Below are positions 1 through 10,905 of a stretch of DNA of 64,000 bases, in pieces (the stretch's first letter is position 1; every line of letters begins with the position of its first letter). The notes below the pieces were generated by a model. That model saw only the letters and a list, made by a program, of their open reading frames with translations, made no database searches and was not told the origin of the DNA. The stretch covers positions 13,251,501 to 13,315,500 of the forward strand of contig NC_071667.1 of the NCBI RefSeq assembly GCF_028554725.1. Reading direction: 5' to 3'. The stretch is from Zeugodacus cucurbitae. Lineage: Eukaryota > Arthropoda > Insecta > Diptera > Tephritidae. Made by a program: the position numbers and the translations under genes.

Positions 1-252
1 TCATTGAAATATAACGAAGTGATTTTTAAAACTTTAGATATCGACCGTTAATGTGTAAAAATAATTAAAGAGTTCTTCTGAACAAATGTATGTTATGTAC
101 TTCACTATCATGGGATCTCATTTGTTATATCAGTACTAAAACAGATTACAAAACCTTTAACAAAAACCTTAATTTACCAAATCGAACTTCATGTAGTTGC
201 TTAGCATTATCTTTATAAATTGGTATGTAAACCCATTATGAAATTCCTAGGT

Positions 253-1894
253 TTATTCGTTCTTTTGCTGTTTGTTCGCACTGTCTTTGGCTCTCAACAT
301 GGCCAACAATAAATTGTAAATACGATGAATTAAATATATAATTAACAGCAATGGGATGCCAAACAATAAAACGATTGTATCCATGCTATGACGTTGTAGA
401 AAATTCAAATGACGTGCGGCCACGCGCATTTGTGGGGCACCCTTATGCCTTAGCACATACTCAGTCCAATAGATTGCCGCATCGAGCGGTTTCATTGGGC
501 GATCATGGAAACTCGCCGAGATCTCTTGCGCTCGTTCGGTATACTTGGGATTCTCCAATACCTTCAAAATGGCATCACGCAGATCGGCACTGGTGAAATT
601 TCGAAAGTTAAGAGCAAGACCAAAACCTTTACTCACTGCCTTTTCCACATTTAAATATTGATCGTAGAACACTGGCATGCCCACAATCGGTTTGCCATAA
701 TGCACTGCTTCTATCAGACTGTGCATGCCACCATGTGTAATGAAAAGTTTCACTTTAGGATGAGCAAGTATATCTGATTGCGGAAACCATTTGTTAATGA
801 AGACATTCCTTGGCTTACCGACTAGATCGGTCTTCTCAAATTTCCACAACACGTTCACGGGTAATGAGGCAAATGCGTTCATAATATGTTGCAATTTATG
901 TTTCGGTAAACTTGCGCTCTTAACATTCGACCCTAGCGAGAAGTAGATAGCACCTATAGGGGAGGCATTAATAAAAGCTTCCATATCGTCGGGTATTTTA
1001 CTTGGTTTGTGATCAATATGCATACCAGCCACTTCGATTGCATTCGGCACTAATGGACTTGGCCAATTCAATGAGTAATGCTGATTGAGCAGCAAAAGTG
1101 AAAAATCTCTACGAACATCTGTTAAGCGCAATGTCGCATTAGGAAAATACGTTTCATAGTAACGCTGCTGCTCAGGTATTATAACTAAATGATTATACAG
1201 TAGCTCCATGGTGTAAGCATATAAGTTCTCTAAGCGTTGCCAGAAGTTCATACGATCCAAATGTTTACCAGTAGGCGATGGTACATATGCTACCGGTGAA
1301 ATATTATCCACCAACTCGTCGATCACAACATCTGTGCCAAATGTGGAGACACCAATAATAGGCGCTCTGAAATGTTCACCCAAACCGTAAAGAGAATCCT
1401 GGCAAACTACTTCGATAATGATGAGATCAAACTGGGCATCGGAGCGCAGTAGTTGTTGGAATTCTTCATTCTTCAGCACTGACAAGGAACCCATAATTAC
1501 GTAATCCCTCACGGTACGTAACTGATTTAATTTACTTTCAGACATTTCCTCAATCGCACTGATAATGAATTCTAAAAATACAGTTTATAATTACAACGAA
1601 ATAAATTTTGATAGACAAATATCTTTAATATGCACCACACTAACCATCATGATCTTGGTATTCATTAATTAATGTTATATCACGAAAATTTTTTAAGGGA
1701 GATTTTTGTGGAAATGCCGATACCGAAGTGATTTCATGTCCGCGCGCAGCCAATGTCTTCAAATACGACTGCACACACATATACTGCGATGGGCCCGTAA
1801 AAGGAAATACAGCGAGTATTTTTGCCGATTCCGTGAATCTTGGTGCAATCGCAGCCACCGCTAATGTCAATGTTACAAATGTAATCCGGCTCAT
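253..1894 (-). CDS. UDP-glycosyltransferase, copy 1 (two exons)
   Basis: Predicted to transfer a sugar from a UDP-sugar to small lipophilic acceptors at the ER membrane (family knowledge). Exon 1 is 1645..1894 and exon 2 is 253..1571. The 73-bp intron has GT-AG ends, and the join is phase 1, giving 522 aa, a normal insect UGT length. Visible features are a signal peptide (about residues 1-23), the donor-site signature starting WFPQSDILAHP near 345, FITHGG near 360, the DQ pair near 387, one membrane helix at about 483-505 and a short Lys-rich tail. The start ATG at 1894 heads the signal peptide and lies 47 bp below a good Inr. Oddity: residue 37, in the usual SH motif after the signal peptide, is Gln (TCG CAG), so the expected catalytic His is missing. 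Exon 2 is very like copy 2, while exon 1 is like copy 3. Confidence 0.92.
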
Positions 1895-1937
1895 ATTTAT
1901 TGTACAAACTTAACAGTAGCCACAATAGTACATAACC

Positions 1938-1974
1938 GACTGACGTAATGCTCTCAGGAAAGTGTGCTTTTATG
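1938..1974 (-). promoter_or_regulatory. Core promoter of UGT copy 1 (TATA + Inr)
   Basis: On the minus strand a TATA-like CATAAAAG (1974 to 1967) is followed by an initiator TCAGTC (1943 to 1938), with the presumed +1 A at 1941, 33 bp from the first base of the box. The same pair, with the same spacing and the same TCAGTCGG context, occurs upstream of copy 3, which supports function or recent shared origin. The predicted 5' UTR is about 46 nt. Confidence 0.65.
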
Positions 1975-2289
1975 CATTTAAAAGAGAGAACGGGTTTTAA
2001 TAAAAAGTAACACTTAAGATTAATTCGATGTAATTGTATGCAATTAGCAAGGGACTGACATGCCAGGGTTAATAGGTTCGAAACCAATGGACAAAATGAA
2101 CGTTTTTATTATCAACTGTGCATGGAAACAATTTTAAGAAGTACAATTTCTGCTTTATTATATAATTTTTTGCATGGAAGTTAGATAATCTTACTACCAA
2201 AAAGTTCGAACTATCGAAGCTCAGATTGAATTAAATGGAAGCCTATATGAGCCTTTTAAATTAGATCAAATCACAAAAGGTATTATGTA

Positions 2290-2780
2290 CAGTGATCCCC
2301 GCTTAAGTGTCACCCGTTTAAGTGCCTTTCCCGCTTAAGTGACCATATTTTGCAGCATCGTTATTTTTTCTATCAATTCAAATATAATATTCCCCTCTTA
2401 AGAGCCTCCGTTTAAGTGCCTTTCCCGCTTAAATGCTTACAATATTTAAGCCACAAAAACAAAATTGTTTGCAAATTTCCTCTTTTAAATGCTTTTTAAT
2501 ATTTTTGACATTGAATGCGCCGAGTATTGTCAAAAGTAAAACATCTACATAGTTTTTTATGTTTATTCTCATATTTATTGTCATTAAAAAGTATTTTTGT
2601 TATTAATAAGAAATAAATGTGCTTTTCATTCTAAAAGAAAAAATAATAGGTCGAAACATTTGGGAAAAGGCGTGGTAAGTACCTCGAGGCACTTAAGCGG
2701 AATTCATTTAAGTGTCTTTCCCGCTTAAGTGTCTCAAAACTCGTGCATGTTAAGAGGGGGCATTTAAGCGGTGATTACTG
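2290..2780. mobile_element. pogo/Tigger-like MITE
   Basis: A 491-bp non-coding element beginning CAGTGATCCCCGCTTAAGTG after a TA. It ends with a matching inverted copy (ending GTGATTACTG), with TG instead of TA after it. A CAGT start at a TA target is typical of pogo-like elements (family knowledge). Inside, the motif CCGCTTAAGTG or close variants occurs about eight times on both strands. It sits in the upstream region of UGT copy 1 and has no counterpart in the duplicated upstream region of copy 3, so it inserted after that duplication or was lost there. Confidence 0.6.
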
Positions 2781-4247
2781 TGGTAACGTCTATCCAATCG
2801 TTTGATCGTCCAGATCTCTCACATTGACATGTTAACCAAAAACAAGCATAAAGAAAATTTTATGTCTTTAATGGAAGGTATCTAAAATTGCAAATATAAT
2901 TTTTTGGGCACAAAGTCTAACATTTTAATTTCAAAGATAGACGAAATCAAAAATTATCAAGTGCTTGATGATACGGCCGGGTTTAGTCTTTGTTACCTCT
3001 CATACGCTATTTGCACTATCTCTAAAAGTAGCCGCTCTATATATTACTCATATTTATGACATATAGAGAAGATCAATTACATTCACCATTACATATCCGT
3101 TGCATTCTGCAATTACACGCACTAATATATAATATTTACAGATATTTCATTATATATTTTCATTACTCTGCCTCTGACAGATAGTAAAGTAGATAGTATA
3201 TATATGTGGAATTGTATATTTATACATAGATACTGCGCTATATGAATGAGTGAAATAAATGCGATAATAATAATATGCTACATTTAATCGTCTATTTAGA
3301 TTATTATATTATATTGTATAATATTGTTGTAGTTAAGTATCAAAGTCACGTCGAGTATGCAAATACGTAAGATATTTTTATTATGTGAATTCAGGCATAA
3401 TGGGATTTGAAATATTTTCAATGTTTTAATATAATAATTAAAATTTTGTAAGCAAACTTGCGTGACTTATCGACATTAACTTATTGTAGAATTAAAAAAC
3501 ATAACTGCAAAATTAACAAAAAAAAATAATAAGTTAACAAAAGTACCCAAAATGCTATGTCAAAGCAAACGATAATTTTGGACAGGCTTATAAGCCATAT
3601 CTCTTGCAACCAATTATTAAATGTACAATTTTAATGAATGCAGCAGACAAAGCCAATGTTCCAGTTTGCTGCGGTTTCAGTTTCGGTTTCGCTACATCCT
3701 TTGTACTATTTCTTATTTGTATTGATTCGGCTTTCAAATTATTCGGTTGAATTTCGACACAATTCCTTTGCAGTATTATTTTGGTTACAAAATGGAGAGC
3801 AATGTTAAGTCACTAGTGGTGTATAGATTTTGTTTATCAATTTGAGGCTATAATTTCTTCATAAAAATTGCTTCTTGCTCATATATTCATATAATTCATA
3901 ACGAAATTTAAGTCTTGAATAAAAATATATAGTATATATACATATATATTTCTTAAAAGGAAAGTTTACAATTATATATTAGAGAATCACTATTACTGGC
4001 CATAAAGAGAACTAAACGTTTCACTAGTACAGACATTTCTAAATCAAAAACTTTTCAAAATAATTCTGAAATGTTTCCAGCTTCATATAACCGTTGCCTG
4101 TTTCCTTCTGTTTGGCGGATAACAATATTTAAATTTTTTTGGCAATACATATAAGAGTATACTCATACATAAGTAAAAAAAATTTTCCAATTTCGCCACC
4201 AAAATAAAAATATTTGGATTCGAAGTTCAAAAAAAATACTTTTAAAA
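2781..4247. repeat. UGT upstream DNA, duplicated at 10.9-11.65 kb
   Basis: No coding potential seen. From about 2960 to 4130 the sequence aligns by eye with 10906..11650. Shared landmarks include the TGCACTATCTCT stretch, the CCGTTGCATTCTGC stretch, and AATAAGTTAACAAAAGTACCCAAA at 3527 and 11439. This is the upstream flank of a UGT unit that was duplicated together with the gene. Confidence 0.7.
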
Positions 4248-4252
4248 TAATA

Positions 4253-4770
4253 GGCGTGTTTTATTTGACCAGCAAATTAAGCTATTACCTTATTTTGTAT
4301 GGAAGACTTAGCCAACATAATTATGTTGGCTTGTCATAAGCTATCATAGCTTGTATATTGAACTAGAGCCATTGCCAGTTCATCGTTTTTTTTCATTCAC
4401 AATAGTTGGTTTTTTTCCAAAAAAATGTAGTTGGCAATAGCGAGAAACCCCATTTTGACAGATAAAAATGTAAACAAACCAAAATTTTAAATTCTATCGA
4501 ACTTTATCCATATTTATTTAGACCATCCCGGATCTAATAATGATTGTAGATTCCTTAAAAGCTCAGAATATTATAGAAAAGCGGTAAACAAAAGGAATTT
4601 TGATTTATAAATTCAACTTTTTTTTTTTCAAATAAATTACATTTCAGCTGAGAGTTCGGGCCCGCATTGCCAACACAATTCATTTTTAAGCGAAGATATG
4701 AAATAAGCTAAATGCGTTTTATTTGTCCATGATTTAGCTATTAGCTTGTGGTGGTCAAATAAAACACGCC
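4253..4770. mobile_element. Non-autonomous DNA transposon with about 20-bp TIRs
   Basis: The left end GGCGTGTTTTATTTGACCA is matched by its reverse complement at the right end. The element is 518 bp, with TAATA on both sides (4248..4252 and 4771..4775) as a possible target duplication, although the flanks are AT-rich so its length is uncertain. No ORF. Superfamily not assigned. Confidence 0.65.
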
Positions 4771-4880
4771 TAATAAATATAATAAAATATTATTAATTAC
4801 ATGATAAAGATACTAAAAAATCATAAATAATAAACATAAAATAAGCATAGATACACATAATCTAAATTGTCTTACATGAC

Positions 4881-6060
4881 AGATGTTACAAGAGAGTATT
4901 ATAGTTTTGTTCACATAACGGTTGTTCGTAAGTCATAAAACTAAACGATTTCCGAAAACCGAAAACACATAAAGTGCCATAACTAAGCAATAAATAAAAC
5001 TATGCAAATAAAATTTGGTAGGAAGTATCGCACTATGAAGGGGCATATGTGGATGTAATTTTTATGGAGGAGTGGGCGGGTCCCCGCCCCCTACTAAGTT
5101 TTTTTATATATCTCGTAACTTCTTAAGCTATATGAACCAAACTTTCTAGAATCGTTTCTTTTAATTAGGTAGGTAATCGGATTATAACCACGACCACCGC
5201 CCATAGAAAGGTTATGTTGAAAACTAATAAAAATGCTTTAATTCAGTAAGTGAAAATACCAGAAACCTTAAATTCCATTATAAAGAAGGTACAGAAGGGC
5301 TGCATCCAAATTGGTTTACAAAATTTTAAGTGGGTGTGGCTCCGCTCACTTATGGGTCAAAAACCATATCTCCGAAACTACTCGACCAATATGAATTAAA
5401 CTCGGTTTGTAATATTTTCCTTGCATCCCACTGATATGTTGTGAAAATAGGCCAAATCGGCCTATACCTATATACCAGAACTTTGAAGTCGAGCTGAATA
5501 GTTTACTTTACAAAATGTAAAGTAAGCACTATTGAAAATATCGGAACAGAACTTTGCATAAATGCTGCATTTATAGTGTGGCAGCCCCTTTCTAAAAATC
5601 GGACCATAGGTTTTCAAGACCCCATATATCGAAATAATTCATGATGAACTCAGTGCCCAAGCGTATTTTTATCCGAAAATATGGGTAAATCTCTCAGATA
5701 ACTTAGTGTAACTCAGAGGAAATTTTTTTCGTCTAATAGTGTGTCTCTGTTGCAAAAATTATTAACATCGGGCCATAACATCTCCTACCTCCCATATACC
5801 TAATTATAATTTAAAAAAAAAAAATACGGTGGGCCTTATTCCGCATATAGTGGTTAATATGTGAGATATCTTAGCAAAATTAAGTGAGCGTCCTGGATAT
5901 AGTGTACCTTGGTGATGAAAATAAGTGAAATCGGTTCAGAAAATGAGGGCTTATCAAAAGTGTGAAAAGTGAAAGCTGTGATATCTTAATAAAACTATAT
6001 CAATAAATTGCGAGAGTATAAAATGTTCGGTTACCCCCGAACTTAGTATTTTCTTACTTG
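4881..6060 (+). mobile_element. Helentron-like (HINE) repeat, copy A
   Basis: Member of a dispersed family seen six times here. It has a damaged left hairpin and an internal deletion near 4950. It ends with TTGCGAGAGTATAA, a hairpin of the GTTCGG...CCGAAC type (here with a base change) and CTTACTTG. There is no protein coding. The family's paired subterminal inverted repeats and 3' hairpin resemble Helentron/DINE elements; that class is inference. It lies between UGT copies 1 and 2. Confidence 0.6.
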
Positions 6061-6493
6061 TTTTCAATTACTTATGCGGCCAAATATATGATATATGACA
6101 CTGTCAATAGCTGATAAAGAGACTTTTTGAAGGACTAGCATATTCACCTTAATTTATTTAATTACCGTGATTTCTCACTTACAAGTTACTAACATATATA
6201 GTTTGCTCTAAATATTTTTATTGCACTGAAAGTGTCATAAACAATATAAAATTACACATTATCTGTTTAAAGAAATCAATTACATTGGCTCTATCAACAA
6301 TACTATCAGAAACATATTGATCAGCCCTTAACAATTATGGAAATAAAAGTAAGCAATTTATGTCGCCTCATTATCTATTTAAAATCTTTTAGATGTAAGA
6401 AGAACCGAATGAAACTCTATGTAGTCTTTGTGATGTGCTTAGAATTATCTCATTAAACAGTTAGATATACACTCACTAATGGAATTCCCTAGT
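6061..6493. other. Spacer and 3' flank of UGT copy 2
   Basis: No gene seen. The part next to the stop (about 6395..6490) is similar to the 3' flanks of copies 1 (about 185..250) and 3 (about 9230..9320), including the TGCTTAGAATTATCTC core, so it is probably the shared 3' UTR. Confidence 0.5.
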
Positions 6494-8104
6494 TTACTCA
6501 TGCTTTAACTTCTTACTCACATAATCTTTACCTCTGAATATAACCAATATCAAACGAGTTATTAATAAAATCAACAACAATGGAATAGCAAATAACACAA
6601 CAACTGTATCCACACTATGGCGTTGTAAGAAATTTAAATGACGTGCGGCAACACGCATTTGTGGGGCACCCTTATGTCTCAGCACATATTCAGTCCAATA
6701 GATTGCCGCATCGAGCGGTTTCATTGGTCGATCATGGAAAGTCGCAGATATCTCTCGCGCTAGTTCGGTATACTTGGGATTGTTCAATACCTCCAAAATG
6801 GCATCACGCAGCTCGGCACTGGTGAAATTTCGAAAGTTAAGAGCAAGACCGAAACCTTTACTCACTGCTTTTTCCACATTTAAATATTGATCGTAGAATA
6901 CTGGCATACCCACAATCGGTTTGCCATAATGCACTGCTTCTATCAGACTGTGCATGCCACCATGTGTAATGAAAAGTTTCACTTTGGGGTGAGCTAGTAT
7001 GTCGGATTGTGGAAACCATTTGTTAATGTAGACATTCTTTGGTTTACCAACTAGATCAGTCTTCTCAAATTTCCACAACACGTTCACGGGCAGTGAGGCA
7101 AATGCGTTCATAATATCTTGCAATTTATGTTTCGGCAAAAATTCGCTCTTTATATTCGAACCCATTGAGAAGTAGATAGCACCTCTAGGGGAGGCATTAA
7201 TAAAAGCTTCCATATCGTCTGGTATTTTACTTGGTTTGTGATCAATATGCATACCAGCCACTTCGATTGCATTCGGCACTAATGGACGTGGCCAACTGAA
7301 TGAGTAATGTTGATTGAGCAGCAAAAGAGAAAAATCTTTACGAACATCTGTTAAGCGCATAGTCGCATTAGGAAAATACGTTTCATAGTATCGCTGCTGC
7401 TCTGGTATTATAACTAAATGATTATACAAAAGCTCTATGGTGTAAGCATATAGGTTATCTAGGCGTTGCCAGAAATTCATGCGATCCAAGTTCGTGCCGC
7501 TAGGTGCTGGTACATATGCCACCGGCGAAGTGTTATCCACCAACTCGTCGATCACAACATCTGTACTAAATGGGGACACCCCAATCATTGGCGCTCTGAA
7601 ATGTTGACCCAATGCGTAAAGCGAATCTTGACAGAATACTTCGATAATGATGAGATCAAACTGTTCATCTGAGCGCAATAGTTTTTGAAATTCTTCATTC
7701 CTCAACACAAGCAAAGAAGACGATGTCACATAGTCCCTAACCCTCTTCAGCTGGTCCAATTTACTTTCATAAGCTTCTTCGATCAAATTGATTATTCTTT
7801 CTAAAATGATTTTAATTAAAACAAATTTCCTTTATCGTAAAACTTTACGCTTACCTTTATGTCCCGACTTGTCTATTTGTAATGTTAAATCACGAATGTT
7901 CTTTATGGGTGTTTTTTGTGGAAAAGGCGAAACTGAAGTGATCTCATGTCCACGCGCCGCCAATCTCTTCAAATACGACTGTATAAACATGTAATGAGAA
8001 GGACCCGGAATTGGGTGAACAGCAAGTATTTTTGCGGATTCCAATGAATTTAAACTACACATTAAGATCCACACAACAATAGCTATGCATTTGATTGCAC
8101 ACAT
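6494..8104 (-). CDS. UDP-glycosyltransferase, copy 2 (two exons)
   Basis: Full-length UGT of 518 aa. Exon 1 is 7855..8104 (250 bp, the same length as in copy 1) and exon 2 is 6494..7800. The 54-bp intron has donor GTAAGC and acceptor TTTTAG, and the phase-1 junction is the same as in copy 1. The signal peptide is residues 1-23. Residue 37 is His in the SHYM motif, the expected catalytic base. The donor signature WFPQSDILAHP, FITHGG and DQ are intact. A membrane helix near the end is followed by a tail ending KKLKHE, which fits a KxKxx ER-retention signal. Exon 2 is close to copy 1 for most of its length, but exon 1 and the last 40 residues differ more. This is the best candidate for a classically active enzyme of the three. 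Confidence 0.93.
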
Positions 8105-8148
8105 TTTGAAAACTTTTTAACTAATACGCACCAACAGACTTCGTATTA

Positions 8149-8186
8149 GACTAAACCAAGGTACTGTGAGGGTCTTGATCTTTATA
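8149..8186 (-). promoter_or_regulatory. Possible core promoter of UGT copy 2
   Basis: Minus-strand TATAAAG (8186 to 8180) lies 34 bp upstream of a weaker initiator TTAGTC (8154 to 8149). The spacing matches the other two copies, but the initiator is not canonical. Confidence 0.4.
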
Positions 8187-9229
8187 CTTATTTAGACAAC
8201 AGAGAACACATCAGGCTGAACAAATCTGCGTACCACACTAACTTATGATATTAGTAACTTAATGGAGATCTCTAAATCCCTAATACACTTTATGGCACTA
8301 TAAAACTAAGCTTTTGCATGAGTTTCTTAATCTTCGGAAAAAACATTGCTTCCCTAGTGAGTAATAAACAGTGCAGGAGCTGTGCACCGGACTGATCATA
8401 ATAAGCAAATGATATTGTATAATTCAGTGTTCGAGGTTGGTCCTAGATATATTCGATCTGCTCATATATAAATTAGATTCTAACCATTCTGAGGTTCATA
8501 CTATATAAGTTGTACCAAAACTATTGTACATCATACGACAGACAGTCGGGAAAGATATTTACGCAAACTTGGTCGAAAATACCAAAAATTTAATAATTGG
8601 TTTTAATTTGTACAAGAAAACAGGGACCATCAAGCCTATCTCTTGGAAACAAGGTTATGGTAGCACTATTTTGGTATGCTTATGATGTCAATGAATATAT
8701 CATACTGTTGAAAGAAACACCCTTTTTACTTCAATTTAGCTCTCGTAGGTAATCAATCATTCTTTACTTTACTAAGACTGTAATATAAAAGTGATAAATA
8801 ATATTAATAAAAAAACAATATCAACTTTCTGCTCGTTGTATTTGTTCATTTATCACAACTTACACAATATTATTTAAAACACTAATTTATCAAGCCTCAG
8901 CTTATCATAAGTTCAACATTTACACTTTTAGATAATAAAGTGATATTACAAATCTTAGAAATAAATCGCCGAACATAAACTCAGCTGCTTTCGAGCGGTA
9001 AAAATTACAGACAAATATTACTTGGTTTGATCAAATCGCTTTTCTTTCTTTCTTATAGTCCGATTTTGTACTTTCAAATAAAAACTATCGCTTTAAAAAA
9101 ATAAATCCGTGAAATTAATGAATAATTACAGTTTTCAATATCTCACATCAATATAAATTTAAAAGGCATTATTTAATTTTTTAAAAAAATATTAATTTAT
9201 TTAATTTCTGAACATAAGGCCTCATGGCG
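8187..9229. other. Intergenic, UGT copy 2 to copy 3
   Basis: AT-rich. I see no gene, RNA or element with recognisable ends. The last part grades into the 3' flank of copy 3. Confidence 0.4.
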
Positions 9230-9323
9230 AGGAATCCCAATCGAGCTTCTTGTAGTCTTTGTCATCTGCTTAGAATTATCTCTATAATCTGGTAACTATA
9301 GCCTCGTTTACGAAATTCCATGT

Positions 9324-9848
9324 TTATTCGTTCTTTTGCTTCTTGTTCTCACGGTCTTTACTTCTGAATATAGCCAATAACAACTTGCAAATACCGCGAG
9401 TTATAAATATAATCAATAACAATGGAATACCAAATAATATCGCGATTGTATCGACACTATGGCGTTGTAGAAAATTCCAATGACGTGCGGCTTCACGCAA
9501 TTGTGGCGCACCCTTATGTCTCAGCACATATTCAGTCCAATAGATTGCCGCATCGAGCGGTTTCATTGGTCGATCATGGAAAGTTGCAGATATCTCTCGC
9601 GCTCGTTCGGTATACCTGTTAATTAATGTTATATCACGAAAGTTTTTTAACGGTTTCTTTTGAGGAAATGCCGATACCGAAGTGATTTCATGTCCGCGCG
9701 CTGCCAATGTCTTCAAATACGACTGCACACAGATATACTGCGAGGGATCCATACAAGGACATACAACAAGTATTTTTGCCGATTCCGTGAATCTTGGTGC
9801 AATCGCAGCCACCGCTAATGTCAATGTTACAAATGCAATCCGTCTCAT
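9324..9848 (-). pseudogene. UGT copy 3, internally deleted in frame (174 aa)
   Basis: An open reading frame made of the start of UGT exon 1 (signal peptide and first strand-helix, residues 1-77) joined directly to the C-terminal end (from KYTERA, about residue 426 of copy 1). About 349 residues, the intron and the whole UDP-sugar signature are lost. The reading frame stays open through the join at about 9617 and keeps the membrane helix and KKQKNE tail. It cannot bind UDP-sugar as known UGTs do. Residue 37 is Gln, as in copy 1. The promoter is intact. It may be a young pseudogene, or a short ER-membrane protein, for example a dominant-negative partner of full UGTs (speculative). Confidence 0.85.
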
Positions 9849-9894
9849 ATTTACAAATTCAGTTTCTATACAGTAGCCACACTAGTTTGTCACC

Positions 9895-9931
9895 GACTGA
9901 TTTTGCAATCTCCGCAGAGTTTCCTTTTATA
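9895..9931 (-). promoter_or_regulatory. Core promoter of UGT copy 3 (TATA + Inr)
   Basis: Minus-strand TATAAAAGG (9931 to 9923) and initiator TCAGTC (9900 to 9895) are separated by the same 33 bp as in copy 1. This is the cleanest TATA box of the three, so the truncated gene could still be transcribed. Confidence 0.65.
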
Positions 9932-10088
9932 AATTTTAGATGAGAGAGCGTATTTTAATATCAAGTATTATTAAACATTAACTCGATGTAATGGTGTGCA
10001 ATTAGTTCGAATGCTATGAACAAAATGAATTTGTTTGTTTTCTTTGTTAGAAAGTTGTTTGCTTGAAAATAGCCAGTCTTACTTCAAT
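9932..10088. repeat. Proximal upstream DNA of UGT copy 3
   Basis: Similar to 1975..2110 upstream of copy 1 (shared AACTCGATGTAAT and GTGCAATTAG stretches). The similarity ends at the RTE insertion. Confidence 0.55.
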
Positions 10089-10896
10089 TGATATTGATAT
10101 CATCGGAAGCAACAACCGCGCCGTTTGTTCTGCTTTTTCCCGCATGGATAAGGAGGCGAAGCGAATGGGTCTGGAGGTGAATGAGGACAAGACGAAATAT
10201 CTCCTGTCATCAAGCAAACAGTCGGCGCATTCGCGTCTTGGCTCCCACGTCACTGTTGACAGTCATAACTTCGAGGTCGTAGATAATTTCGTATACCTGG
10301 GAACCAGCATCAACAACTCGAACAATGTCAGCCTCGAAATTCAGCGCAGAATAACTCTTGCCAACAGGTGCTACTTTGGACTGAGTAGGCAATTGAACAG
10401 TAAAGTCCTCTCTCGACGAACCAAAATCGAGCTCTACAAGTCGCTTATCATTCCCGTCCTGCTCTACGGTGCAGAAGCTTGGACGATGTCAACATCAGAT
10501 GAGACGACACTAGGAGTTTTCGAGAGGAAAATTTTGCGCAAGATTTATGGTCCTCAGAACATTGGCAACGGCGAATACCGCAGACGATGGAACGATGAGC
10601 TATACGAGTTATACGACGACATTGACATAGTTCAGCGAATAAAAAGACAGCGGCTACGCTGGCTAGGTCATGTTGTCCGAATGGACGAAAATACTCCAGC
10701 CCTGAAGGTGTTCGATGCAGTACCCGCCGGAGGAAGCCGAGGAAGGGGAAGGCCTCCACTCCGTTGGAGGGACCAAGTGGAGAGCGACCTCTTGGGATCT
10801 CCAACTGGCGCCGAACTGCGAAGGAGAGAGAGAAGTGGCGCACTATCGTCGATTCTGCTATAACCGGCTAAACGGTTGCAACGCCAATCACATACA
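10089..10896 (+). mobile_element. 5'-truncated RTE-clade LINE
   Basis: It carries only the end of the reverse transcriptase and the C-terminal domain. The reading frame enters at ADDIDIIG-type sequence, runs through LYGAEAWT and RLRWLGHVVRM, and ends with the RGRGRPPLRW region at about 10775. Relative to the 37-kb copy, about 10 bp are missing near 10790, which shifts the frame, so the ORF ends differently at 10863. The 3' end is CACATACATAC, and a 9-bp target duplication TACTTCAAT lies at 10080..10088 and 10897..10905. Its 3' UTR (10869 onwards) is the uninterrupted version of the site where Harbinger sits at 37.9 kb. Confidence 0.8.
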
Positions 10897-10905
10897 TACT
10901 TCAAT

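Noticed and set aside
351..596. Plus-strand ORF inside UGT copy 1, with similar ones at 6643 and 9422
   Set aside because: It is antisense to conserved UGT coding sequence and repeats only because the UGT copies are similar.
1734..2087. 117-codon minus-strand frame over the UGT copy 1 promoter and exon 1
   Set aside because: Overlaps exon 1 in another frame and the promoter; no domain.
2048..2090. GGTTCGAAACC, resembling a tRNA T-loop
   Set aside because: No matching acceptor, D-arm or anticodon arm within tRNA distance on either strand.
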